NCBI RefSeq assembly: GCF_036711975.1
Contig: NC_091967.1
Location: 11,408,001 to 11,472,000, forward strand
Direction: 5' to 3'
DNA: 64,000 bases
From: Onthophagus taurus
Lineage: Eukaryota; Arthropoda; Insecta; Coleoptera; Scarabaeidae
The number at the start of each line of letters is the position of its first letter. The stretch's first letter is position 1. The position numbers were made by a program, and so were the translations under genes. Of this stretch, positions 13,091 through 23,518 are shown piece by piece. The notes beneath the pieces were generated by a model. That model was given only the letters and a program-made list of their open reading frames with translations. It ran no database searches and was not told the DNA's origin.

Positions 13091-13350
13091 TGCCCGGTGC
13101 ACATTATTCCAATTTAGTAATCCAGCGAGTCAATCTAGTTCACTACTGGACTGGATCATGTCGTTCACAATATTGCAGTTCCCTAATCCAACGAGTCAAT
13201 TGACTATTCAACGTACCCAGCACTGAATTTGCCGTCCACACTATGCCAATAGCGTTGGAATGAGCGAGCTGGAATGAAAAGGTAGACCATGCAATCAAAG
13301 AATTGCAGCACTTGTTTCGATCGCTGTACTGGAATAATGTGAACCGGACA
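13091..13350. mobile_element. PIF/Harbinger-like MITE, 260 bp, TTA duplication
   Basis: Terminal inverted repeats of about 26 bp: the left end reads tgcccggtgcacattattcc and the right end, reverse-complemented, tgtccggttcacattattcc. Each end is flanked by TTA (13088-13090 and 13351-13353), the target duplication usual for PIF/Harbinger elements. Inside are further diverged copies of the ccagcgagtcaat motif. No coding capacity. Confidence 0.75.
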
Positions 13351-13696
13351 TTATGTCAGGCAAAACTTTTCGAAAATTCGAATTTTAGACGATCTCTGAC
13401 GACACAGTAACACAGAATATGTTTAGCAGCCTCCGACTTGTAGTTGTAAAGTCGATAAATTTGATCCTAAGCTTGTCCAATGTTGAAGACATGGTAATTT
13501 AAGCTTTGCTAAGGCATAAAACCTCTTTACCCGAAAAGATTTACTTGAAGTTATAAAATTATATTCAAGAATATTAGGTTCAATTGATTACATATTTACA
13601 TTGTTAATTCTTCGTACTTTAAATTGTTTACATAAGGTGATTTATTTTTAAACAATGTTAAACAAAAATTAAATTAAGACACTGTTGTTGGCAATA

Positions 13697-14291
13697 ATAC
13701 AGGTGTCTCAAAAAAAAGTACTCACACTTTAACTCTCACTAACATGCTGCCTATTTTGTATTGTAAGTGCATGGCAGGAAATCAACTTAGTTTGGAAGAG
13801 AGGATGTTTGTCCTGGAATGTTATTGAACGACCGAAAACGCCATTGAAGTGCAAAGACGATTCAGAATGATCCTCACCGGAGAGTCCAATTCTGTGAATG
13901 GTACCTAGCAAAATGTGTAGAAGATGTAGGGTTTCAACAAAATCGTGTGGAGCGATAAGGCATCCTTTAAATTAAATGGCTCTATTAATCGCCATAATTG
14001 CACGTACTGGAGTCCTGTAAATCCTCATGTAACACTTGAACATCATGTAAACTTACCAAGATAACTTTGCAGCATATTAGCGAAGTTTTGGTGTTGTTAT
14101 GACAACCCGAATTGTGTGTATAATCAGAATTAAAATAAATAATTTAAGCAAAATATGATTTATTGAAATAATTGTTTCATCAAAAATTCTAACATGAAAT
14201 TTTGGTTTAACATCCTTACTTTCAACGTTTTTATTTTTGTATTTCTTGAATACTTGATACTATTAAATACAAAATATGAAACACCCTGTAT
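13697..14291 (+). mobile_element. Decayed mariner/Tc-type transposon
   Basis: The ends are inverted: atacaggtgtctc on the left and, reverse-complemented, atacagggtgtttc on the right. Inside, the plus strand encodes in broken frames a helix-turn-helix-like start (LSLEERMFVLECY, then TENAIEVQRRFR) and later [13 protein letters not shown], as in transposases whose catalytic domain contains a SDEAxFxLNGxVNRxN motif. Stops and deletions interrupt it, and only about 600 bp remain. Inactive. Confidence 0.7.
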
Positions 14292-14699
14292 TTAAAAAAA
14301 AAGTTAGTAAGAGAAAAACCGTAGGTTGTTACAGAACCGGTTGTCCGCATCTGGGAAGGTCAATACTTCTTTGAAACGTCTAAAAATAGAAGCCCGGATC
14401 ATTATGAATGATATATTAAGTACCTTATATGCGATGAAAACAGTAAAATGTGGTTTTAAATAGTATACACTAATAGTAGACAATGTGATGTCTATTAAAA
14501 AGAGAAAGAGAGATATGATTTTCGTCCGGAAGACGTCACACCAACAGACAGACGGACGAAAGCGGAATCGATCCTGTGACGTAACATAAAAGAGAGGGAG
14601 AGAAACGCATGCGGGGTGAAATGCCAAAATTGCAAAATGGTTGCCGGTATATTATAGGTTAGAATTAAAATAAAATAATTTTTCTTAAATGAAACTTAC
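14292..14699. other. Non-coding, start of Madm intron
   Basis: Follows the transposon relic and runs up to the splice donor of the Madm exon (minus-strand gtaagt at 14699). Nothing else recognised. Confidence 0.45.
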
Positions 14700-14825
14700 C
14701 TCTTCACGTCGTTTTAACCATCTACCGCAAGGACTCTCCTCCAGAATTTCACTTTCATCTTCCGAATCTTCGCCACTCTCCCTAGGCGACTTGTGGGGTT
14801 CCTCATTAATCTGGTTACCCGACAT
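14700..14825 (-). CDS. Madm: NRBP/Madm pseudokinase, first coding exon only
   Basis: A 42-codon exon beginning ATGTCGGGT and ending at a good splice donor (gaag|gtaagt). It contains SEDESEILEESPCGRW and KRREE, which match the highly conserved N-terminal block of nuclear receptor-binding protein (vertebrate NRBP1/2, Drosophila Madm). In that family this block precedes a kinase-like domain lacking normal catalytic residues; the protein is an adaptor in trafficking and growth signalling. The intron is phase 0, and the next residues expected are VNQR-like. I could not find the following exons on the minus strand down to base 1, so they are missed or outside the window. The identification rests on one exon but the match is distinctive. 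The upstream region on this strand (14880-15770) is CpG-containing and probably holds the promoter. Confidence 0.85.
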
Positions 14826-15770
14826 CACACAGATTATATTAATTTTTTTTAAAGGTTTTCTTTTTTTTTGTGTCCTCGATGGTTAAGTATCCGTCGATGG
14901 CACACCACTTGCGGGTGTTAATAACACACAATTACTATTATTACTATAAGAATTACGTAGTAGATAAAGCACACCGCAAACGTATTCCATCAGATTTATA
15001 ACCCGGGCTCGTTTATAACCTCAAATAATTCGATTTTATGTAGGTATTTAATCAAAAACAGGAAAAACAAAAGAAGCAACTTAAAACAAAAAAGCAATAA
15101 AAAAAGTTGAACACTCCTTCTTTTGTTGCCTACTAGCACTTATCCCTCGTTTTTATTTTCAAATGCACCATCACAGTTTCTTCGTCGTTATACGCGAAAA
15201 CGAGAATGGCACTCGCGGGTTCAAACCGAAACGGGTTCATTCAAAAAAAAAGTGACAATTAACCGTAAATAGGCCGATGTATCAAGGTGAGTTCCGTTTA
15301 ATTATCACACGAAGAATTTAGTTCTCGTTGATGTTTTTTTTCTAATTATTATAAACCGCCTCGAACGTGTATCAACTACTCACGGTATCCAAATCGAGTA
15401 TTGAGACTGTTCGTAATAAACCACTGTATATCCAGTGGATTTTTGAGCCTGCGCAGAAACGATGCGCCGACATGCGCCGTGTTCTCCCTCCACAGTTTAT
15501 CGCGCCGCCACAATCGTTTTCTCCGTCACTGCAGCACGCCTGTCACAACTAACACATCTTTCAAAAATCATCATTTTTCCTATATTCGCCACCAAATTCA
15601 CTAAAACTACGAACGTCTATAAGTTGAAGCGTTTTCAGACAGACAACGAAACATTGACACTTTGAATTTTATGAACCGCCATTTTATTTCGTTCGATGAA
15701 GGTTACGGTGGTAAACAAACGAACGACGACCGACGACGCCAGCGCGTTTAGCGCCACTCCAAATGACGTT
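14826..15770 (-). promoter_or_regulatory. Probable Madm 5' UTR/promoter region
   Basis: Upstream of the Madm start codon on the minus strand. 15440-15560 and 15660-15765 are GC- and CpG-richer than the surroundings, with many cgcc and gacg words and a gccatttt motif near 15678. Overlapping short plus-strand frames at 15367-15665 appear to be by-products of this composition. The exact start site cannot be set from sequence alone. Confidence 0.45.
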
Positions 15771-16400
15771 CAAAAACAGCAACTCTCATTTTTATCGTTG
15801 TTTATATTTATTTCCGAGATTTTGATATTAACAAGATAACGAAACGCGAAACGCAAAACTAAACAGAGAATGGTAAACAATAAAAGCGAAATTAGTTTGC
15901 GGTCATTCAAGAGAAAATAATATGTGGTTGCAGTGACATCTATTAAGACAGTTGGTAATGTAATAATAATAACGATTTTTGACGCATAGATGGCGGTGTA
16001 AATGTTACGTGACTTGTTAAAGTACAATTGGTAATAGCGAAAACGTTTTTTATACTGTAATAAATTAATTTTTTTTTAAATGGTATTTATTTAATTTTGT
16101 ATAAAATAAATACATTAAAAAGCAAAAATAAACGTTTTTTACATTCTCGCACATAAGACGTATTTAAAGCGAATGTATTGTAATTAGGGTTGCCTTAGAA
16201 AACTTTTGGTTTAAATAAAGACAAATTTTAGAGCTTCTAAGTTTGATTGGTTGCCTTCGCACAAATTGTGTTTAATAATACTTCATATTTATGCAAGGTC
16301 CGTTGAGTAAACATACTGCATAAGGCAATCACTTAAGAAGCAATATACAAAAATAATAAAATTAAAAAAATATTAAAATAGAAAACGAAATATTAACGGT
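15771..16400. other. Non-coding intergenic stretch
   Basis: AT-rich with poly-T and poly-A runs; no feature recognised. Confidence 0.4.
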
Positions 16401-16411
16401 TATAATTTTAT

Positions 16412-16965
16412 TATTGTTAGGTTATCCAACTTGACTCGGTTACCATGGTGATTAAGATCCAAATATTGCAGATGCTTGTCAAAATTGAAATTGAATTTAA
16501 TTTTTTTTTAAGGAAAAAGTCTTATTTTATTGGTTTAAAAGGCTGTATTTAACTCAAAATTGGTTTATCTATGGTATTATAAACAAGGTAAGTGGATTAA
16601 ATCAAAAAAAGATATTTTTAATTTATTTCTCTTAATTAGAATCGATTTAAATTAACTAGAATTAACGAATTTGTTATGAATACGAGATAATCGTAAAGAA
16701 TTCGAATTGTTTTAAAATTAATAAAAAATAGGTTAGAATTGATAAAAAAATCGGAATAAAATTTTATTACTTTAAGGTTATCCAACTTGACTCGGTTACC
16801 ATGGTGATTAATATCCAAATATTGCACTTGCTTGTCAAAATTGACGTTGAATTTAAGTTTTTTTTAATGAAAAACACAGTTAATTGGATTTAAAGGTTGT
16901 ATTTAATTCAAAATGGGTAAATGGATGAAATTATAAGCAAGGTAAGTGGATTAAATCAGATTAGG
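16412..16965. repeat. Direct duplication of about 190 bp, 356 bp apart
   Basis: The segment from gttatccaacttgactcggt at 16421 recurs at 16777. The match continues through accatggtgatta, catccaaatattgca-like and cttgtcaaaattga to gcaaggtaagtggattaaat near 16595 and 16950. Divergence is modest. Between the copies is AT-rich DNA. It may be a local duplication or two copies of one repeat. Confidence 0.7.
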
Positions 16966-16979
16966 TCAATTAAAATGTA

Positions 16980-17175
16980 CAAGAATTATACCAAGAACTA
17001 GAAAGTTTTGGGTTTAGCCGGGCGTCTTAGACAAGAACTTAGAAAAGTCTGAAGACGCACGGGTGAACCCGAATATTTCTAGTTCTAGATCTAGTGTTAG
17101 TTCTAGATTTACTAGCACTATCAGTAGAACTAACATAAGATCTAGAACTAGAAACAGTCAGGTTTAGTCGTGAAA
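16980..17175. repeat. Palindromic MITE-like repeat, rearranged copies
   Basis: Blocks gggtttagccg, ctagttctagatctagtgtt and aacataagatctagaactag repeat in both orientations. They are the same family as at 7.6 and 40.5 kb, here as at least two overlapping or nested copies. Confidence 0.65.
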
Positions 17176-17179
17176 AAAA

Positions 17180-17251
17180 CTTTATCATCTTCGTTTTGTC
17201 TACGTTCACCTCCAAATCTTTCCCCCTACAACACCTTTTCAGAGACCGCAT
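17180..17251 (-). pseudogene. Short non-LTR retrotransposon scrap
   Basis: About 24 residues reading RCCRGKDLEVNVDKTKMIKF, like the stretch before the thumb region of LINE reverse transcriptases (GLEVNxxKTKxM). It directly abuts the palindromic repeats. Too short to classify. Confidence 0.5.
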
Positions 17252-17842
17252 CGTTAAGACACTCCAACATTCTGTAGCTAAAGTATTTGACTATATACAA
17301 TATAGTGTAATATTCTGACCCCTACAGACGCAGTCGATTCCATCAAATTCAATAGCGACATAAAATTGGAAACCCGTGTGCCAAAGAAAAGTATATGGGG
17401 AATGTGGAAAGCCTATATCAGGCTGTGAAACAACTACGCACAGATCATGATGAATTATGTGTAAATGAAAATATTGCTTTTGCCAAATACGTAGGTCTGG
17501 AATTGGGTATACTGCCTTTGCAATAATCAATTATGGCACAAAATGGAATTGAAGAAATTTTGAGTTTATGGATTCAACTTATTCCAGTTTTAGACAAAAC
17601 CTCCATATGATGCAGACATATTGAACCGTTCTCAATTCCTATACTTAATATAGAGTAGAATTAAATATCGAATACAGGGAATAAAATTCGAGTGTTATGG
17701 TATACATTTTTAATGTGTTAAGGAAGGGATACAGAAAGAGACAATTGTAGAAATAATCTCAAATATACTATATAAATATACTCAAACATAAAATAATTCA
17801 AGACTCACTATATTATATTGTACATGATTGTCATATTTTTAA
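17252..17842. other. 3' flank of the BTB-Kelch gene
   Basis: No domain recognised; probably contains the 3' UTR of the minus-strand BTB-Kelch gene next to its stop codon at 17843. Confidence 0.4.
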
Positions 17843-20513
17843 TCAAACTTTAGGTACTTTCCTCTTATTTCCATTTTGCGCCTTAACATCATTTTCTTGC
17901 ACATTTTTTGGAATATAAATTGTAACACAAGCATGTTCCCAACATTGTTGGGGAAGTTTCTCATTGGAAGACCAAACGTCTGTTTTTATGTCATAAGTTT
18001 CGACTGGGGTTACATCTTTATGAAACATAGCGTCAGTTAGAAATCCACCGATAATATAAATTTTGGAGTCGTCGGCAACAACGCCCGCATGATTTCTTGG
18101 TGTGGGTATTCTAGTGACGACTTCCCAAGTATTCGTTAAGCAATCGTATGCATCTATGGTGGAGGCGGCGACTCTTCTTCGTGCTGGAAGTTCAAGATCT
18201 TCGTACCATCCGCCGCAAATATAAATTTTATGCCCGTACGCGATCATGGAATGATCTGCTCTCGGTGTTAACATTGGTGGGCAAATACACCAGACTTTAA
18301 TATCAGGGTTAAATAAATACATTGAATTTTTTACGTTGTCTCGATATATACCTCCACTTATATATAACTTTTCAACGCCGTTGATTTCTATTGAAGTCCC
18401 TGCATGTTGCGTTCTTCCGCATGGCAAAGATTCAACAAACTCCCATTTTTGTGTATCAGCATCGTAACATTCACAAGTATTTGTACATTCTAAATCATCG
18501 GCATCTGTAGCACCACCGACGGCATATAATTTTCTATTACAAGCGTTTAAACTAAATCTACATCTATCGACTTTCATAGCTGGAATTCGGTACCACTGCT
18601 CATTTCTTGGATCGTATTTAAAACCATACGGATGTATAATTTCTTGTAGAGATTGATTAAAACATCCACCTACAATATACAAACAATTATCTAAGACAGC
18701 AGTTCCATAATTACACTGTTCATGGTGTGGGATGGTTGTTAATTCGATCCATTTATTACATCCACGAAGTGAGTACCAAATTTGATTTGTTAAACCGTTT
18801 TCTCCAAAACCACCTATTCTTAAAACACCCAATTCCATTCCACGAATATTAAAAGTTCGAAAATTTGGAATGGAACCTATGGAATTTCCTATGGAATCTA
18901 TTTGATCCATAATTTTTAAGTAAAGGGGATGTTTCGTTTGGCGATGATTAAATGGTGCAAAGTGTTGTTCGAGTATCCAATTTAAATCGGAACGAGGAAT
19001 GTGTTTAAAATTTATTTTTGATAATATTGTTTCGGCTTGTTTTAATTTTTCATTTAATCTGAAATTAAAATATTTTTTTAGTTAACAACATCTAATGTGT
19101 AAAGTGTGTTCAATAAAATAAAACTAAATCCTAAATTTACTACCTTTCTTTAATAGTGTGCCAAGTTATGGATTAATAATTACAAAATATTCGATTAATT
19201 CGGGTCGGTGTTGAGGATCTACAGATTAAGGTTTGGATCCATGACACTACATCCGAAATAGCTGCCGGCGGATTCCACGACATCGATCCATAGAATAGCA
19301 ATATGGTTGTCGTAAATCCATTTAGAGAAACGAGCTTTGCAGAAACGTATGCGTAACAGATAGCTCATCGACACCGCCTTTGCTCGTCAAAAATCAATAC
19401 ACTGATAGTGAGGATTATAAATGAAGTAGCCAAGAGTCATTTTACATCTTTTTCATGTATGTACCCCATCTATCCCTCAACTTACTTCTTTGATGGTGTA
19501 AAGTTGGAGAATTAGTATAATGTTTCTACCCCACATACAAGGACATTTCTGTTAGCAAAAAAGACAAGATAGCCACAGAGATTGTGCTCAAAATAGTGTT
19601 TAATGCATACATGTATAACATCAGTAAATAATCTTTTAAAGCTTGCATTTTCAAACACATTTGAACAATTACTAACTTTTGTGGTAATAACAAGGAAGTG
19701 GAGATACAAACTTATGAGATAGTTTATTTAATTGAACACACTAAATTTAGATGAAATTTTGCAAAAAGAAGCAAACGTAGTTTCTCAAAAACATTCTATT
19801 TTGAACATTGTTTCTTTATGCAGAATTGCATTGATTTAATATGGAAATAATTCTTACTCTGATTCATTTCCATTTAAAAACCATTTTAAAATAATATACA
19901 ATACACCAGGTTCAGGCGTATCAATGGCAAGATCTAATGATAAAACGTTAGCTATTTGGGATGGTTTAAACTTTGTCCATTCGTCTAAACTGGCTATTTC
20001 AGTTAATTTATGACATAAAAACGAATAAACCATTTTTCGCATTCTCAATAAAGAATACTCTTCCGCTACGTTTAAAATATCTAAACAATTATATGTAGTT
20101 AAATTAACAATTAAAAATGCCGCGCATTCATTGATCACAGGTACGATTTGTAAGTACATGGCTGCAGATAACATTTCGTTAACATTTGTGTGATCAATTT
20201 TGATGATTGAGGTATAAATATAATCTAATAAAATTTGAAAAATATTCGACGTGATTCCATGTAAGTTAACATGACTATTTTGTGCTTCAATCATGTTATC
20301 TGAAAACATAGCCTTGAAGTAGTCACTTGAAGCTGCTAATACTACTTTATGAGCTTTAAATTCCTTGGTTTGCACAATTATGGTAATGTCTGTGAGAATT
20401 TCGTCTTCTCTTAGTTTGTTTAAATTTAATATTAAAAAATCTGGTTGGTCAGGTGGTCTTAATAATTCTTGTGGTTTCTCTGCTTTTTTACTGTGGTCAC
20501 AATCATCATCCAT
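17843..20513 (-). CDS. BTB-BACK-Kelch protein (KLHL family)
   Basis: Coding exons are complement 19858-20513 and 17843-19058, with a 799-bp intron; 623 aa. The start ATG sits in a strong context (aaaccATGg), 5 bases after a possible acceptor (tttttttag), so a 5' UTR exon may lie upstream. Residues about 30-140 form a BTB domain (DEILTDITIIV, FKAHKVVLAASSDYFKAMFS), about 140-265 a BACK domain, and about 290-610 a Kelch propeller with six double-glycine blades (for example LYIVGG, LYAVGG, LYISGG, IYICGG, IYIIGG). Family members usually bind Cul3 through BTB-BACK and substrates through the propeller, acting as ubiquitin-ligase adaptors. The split codon at the junction (GA|A) restores an uninterrupted frame. 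Size fits the family (550-650 aa). It resembles the KLHL9/13/26 group in style, but I cannot assign an orthologue, and substrates are unknown. Confidence 0.9.
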
Positions 20514-21980
20514 GGTTTCTAAAAAAATGATTTTAATTAATTACGTTACGTTATACTGTAATTGTGTTATGAACAAAAAATGGGAACTTTTAAATAGAGC
20601 GTAATTAATCTTAGAATGTCATAATAATTTATCTTACATAATATTACATACAAGTAATATTATGATCATCTTAAATATATAGGATTTGTATAAACCTTAA
20701 ATTTTCCACTTAAAGGATTAGCTTGTGATCACTCTATACAGGAATGTTATGTATATAGAAAAATTAAAACTTGATCTGACTTGACAACAACAAACAAAAG
20801 ACTTTTTACAGTTATACGACAGAAGATGTGAAAGTACAAGTTCGATCTAAGAGGTGGAAGGTTACATGATTTTATTGTTTGCCGGGAATAAGTAATTAAT
20901 TTTCAAATGTTATGAAAGTTAACTGTAATTGGCTGTAGCACGTGCGTGAATCCACGCATGTCATTGACCATAAATCAAACAGTTTAAATTAATTTTGGTT
21001 TGTATACTTACATAATTTAGTACAAAATGTTGGACAAAAAAAATTCACTAACTAATTATTTTTGAGTATCACAAAAGAAATATCTTTTGGTTGCAAAGAT
21101 TCTTTTTAGTAACACTTTAAAATTGGTAGAACCATTAATTTTAGATCTAGGTACGAATGCCATAAAAGAACAACAAAGGATTAAAGTGGATATATTGCGT
21201 TAAAATGTCTCTTCGCCTCGCTGGCTATTGCAGACTGACTGAACCCGAAGGCATCTTGTTGGTATCAAGGCTGAAGAATGGCCTTTCTCTTTTGAGACAA
21301 ATAGACTGGTTTGAGGACGCAACCAACTTAACTGTTTAAGAGTAGGCGGATTTAACCTATTAATGCACTTAACCTTTTATAAATAATTTACATAAAAATC
21401 GTTTTTTACAGATCACCAATAACATCAAATTTATCAATATCAAATAAAGCAAAAATTCAAGAAGATAACATGGGGTTTTTACTAAACTTTTAATTTTCGT
21501 GATTAGAGTTTTTAAAAACAAAATAGAAAGAAGATAATTTCTAAAATATTAGCAAAGAATAAATTTATTTGTGTTTATTTAAAAAGTATATGATGGTATA
21601 GTTGTGATATCATCGATATGCAGTATGTTTGGTTGTCGATACTAAATTTAGATTTTAAGTAGTAAGATTGGTTGTCTGCAAGAGTTATTAATAACAAAAA
21701 AGAGCGTCTTTCTGAATATAACCTCATTCATAGTTAAAGGATAAAATATGTAGCGGTAAGAATTTGGCCTGGAAAATCTGTAATACAACCTATATTATTG
21801 GAACATTCCAAATTTTCAAAAATTAAAATTGACCTCAAATGGAAGAATATGAGAAATGATTATTTAAGAGAAAAGATTTTCTCTGCATACTGATTAAAAG
21901 CTGAAGTGGCACTAATAGTCTAAAGAACACCAAACGCTTAGGCTGTTATGATCTTAATATTGCATTGCTAAGAAAAATAG
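20514..21980. other. Upstream flank of BTB-Kelch gene
   Basis: No exon recognised. It should contain the promoter and any 5' UTR exon of the minus-strand BTB-Kelch gene. Otherwise AT-rich with nothing to name. Confidence 0.4.
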
Positions 21981-21989
21981 TGATTGTCT

Positions 21990-22200
21990 CATCACTTTAC
22001 TGACGTGTTATCTTACAGATAGAAATCAAAAGTAAGGAATCATCCCTGTAAACTTGACCGACTGATATAGTGTTTCTCAGGGGTCAATTCTTGTACCTTT
22101 CATATTTTACATTAACTATTTATCTCTCAAATAATACTACATTAAATTAATGACATTTTATATCTTTGGAGATAGATTTGTGCCTAAGCACCAGAGAGTT
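21990..22200 (+). pseudogene. Decayed non-LTR reverse transcriptase fragment
   Basis: In one frame interrupted by stops, YLTDRNQ is followed by VSQGSILVPFIFYINYLS. This resembles the conserved reverse-transcriptase block SYLxxRxQ...VPQGSVLGPLLFxIYINDL. The following YADD catalytic region is degenerate (YIFGDRFV). A dead LINE fragment. Confidence 0.65.
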
Positions 22201-23144
22201 CTGAATCAACGTAAGACTGTGATATGACTTTCTCACAGCGACTTAATGATGCCACATTAGCACAAAATAAGTTTCTTAGGATAATTGTTGACTGAAAACT
22301 TTCTTGGTGTTTCACCGCAAACTGCTTACTACTTGAGCCTTGTGGTGTTTGTTGTCTTGTTGGGATTGTTTCGATGACGTTTTGAAAACGTGGTGCTTTA
22401 AGTATTAATTGTCGTATCATGGGGGGTTTTGTCGGTAAATAGTTATTTGTAGTATAGAGGGAGTGATTGGAGTTATGGCACGTCATGCTTACATCAGGGA
22501 CGCCTGTCGAGAGGCGTTTAACGATTTGGGATTCTTAATATTATCCTTGAACACACAAAATTTTGTTATAAAACCAGAAAAGTTGTCATGGGCAAGCGAC
22601 AACACTTGTGATGAGACTTTCAGTAATTGGCACAATTAGCTTTTTGATTGTTAAAAGGTAGAATGCAGGATGTATTTTTTGGCCAGTTCTCATTTTCATC
22701 TTTTTTTATTTAATAAAGTTGTTGCTCAGAGAAAAGAGAAAATGTAAACGAAACGTATAATTTTGCGATTTTAGAATTCAAACCGGTTCTTCTTCCAAAA
22801 ATGCCGTTTAATTAAGCACGTGTCGTATTCTCAACTCGATCGGAGTAACCTTTTAACTACCGAGCCTCTTACGCATAATTTTTCTTCGCATACCTGGAAG
22901 CTACTAACGGTACTGTAAAGTTTTTGTAGGTCAGTGTGTGGATACGTGATTATGTCAAGCCTGGACCATATACATTTTTAAGAGAAAAGATTTGTTTATC
23001 TCTTTCTAATTTATTTCCTGAATAAGTAGGGTACAATTTAGTTATATCTTAATAAATTATCTTTTAGAATTAGATGTATTAATTGACAAGTTAAATTGAT
23101 GAAACGTTCGTATCCAACGAACTGTAATGGTTGGATACCAACTG
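22201..23144. other. Upstream flank of MARVEL gene A
   Basis: No exon recognised. A perfect AACCGGTT octamer lies at 22781-22788, the core recognised by Grainyhead-type epithelial transcription factors. 23106-23134 holds an inverted repeat (gtatccaac and gttggatac, 11-nt loop). Confidence 0.35.
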
Positions 23145-23518
23145 TTATCGAACCATAACAAGATATCGTCCACTAAGTCCACTTCCGTTTCCTCCTGCGC
23201 CATACCATGTCCCAAACTCTACTTTCGTACCGGCGTACATGGCGAAATGTTCGTGTCGTAGCGGTTTCGAAGCGACCGTGTCGATTCTATGAGGAGAGTC
23301 TGTCCCACCTTTTCCCTCGAAGTTGGTCGTTGTGCACTCGGTGACCAGCTGCAAAACACATCGTCGAGAGACCCAACTCAAACGTTTTCAGTACGGCGTT
23401 CCGGGCAGAGAGATTGTTGCGTTGTGCGCGCTACTTAGCTCTTCGTCGTGCGGTTTTTTTTTGTGCGTTCAAAATTGTTTCTGTCGAAATTGAAAAAAAT
23501 TAATAAAACAAGTAAAAA
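23145..23518 (+). promoter_or_regulatory. CpG-rich promoter/5' UTR of MARVEL gene A
   Basis: A clear rise in CpG and GC content over the surroundings, ending 5 bases before the ATG of MARVEL gene A. An initiator-like TCAGTA lies at 23388-23393. A 78-codon minus frame inside it looks like a compositional by-product. Confidence 0.45.

Noticed and set aside
15367-15665. Three overlapping plus frames of 61-67 codons
   Set aside because: Overlapping frames in different phases in a GC-richer Madm upstream region indicate composition rather than coding.
23145-23381. 78-codon minus frame upstream of MARVEL gene A
   Set aside because: Sits in a CpG-rich probable promoter where stops are rare by composition; no domain.
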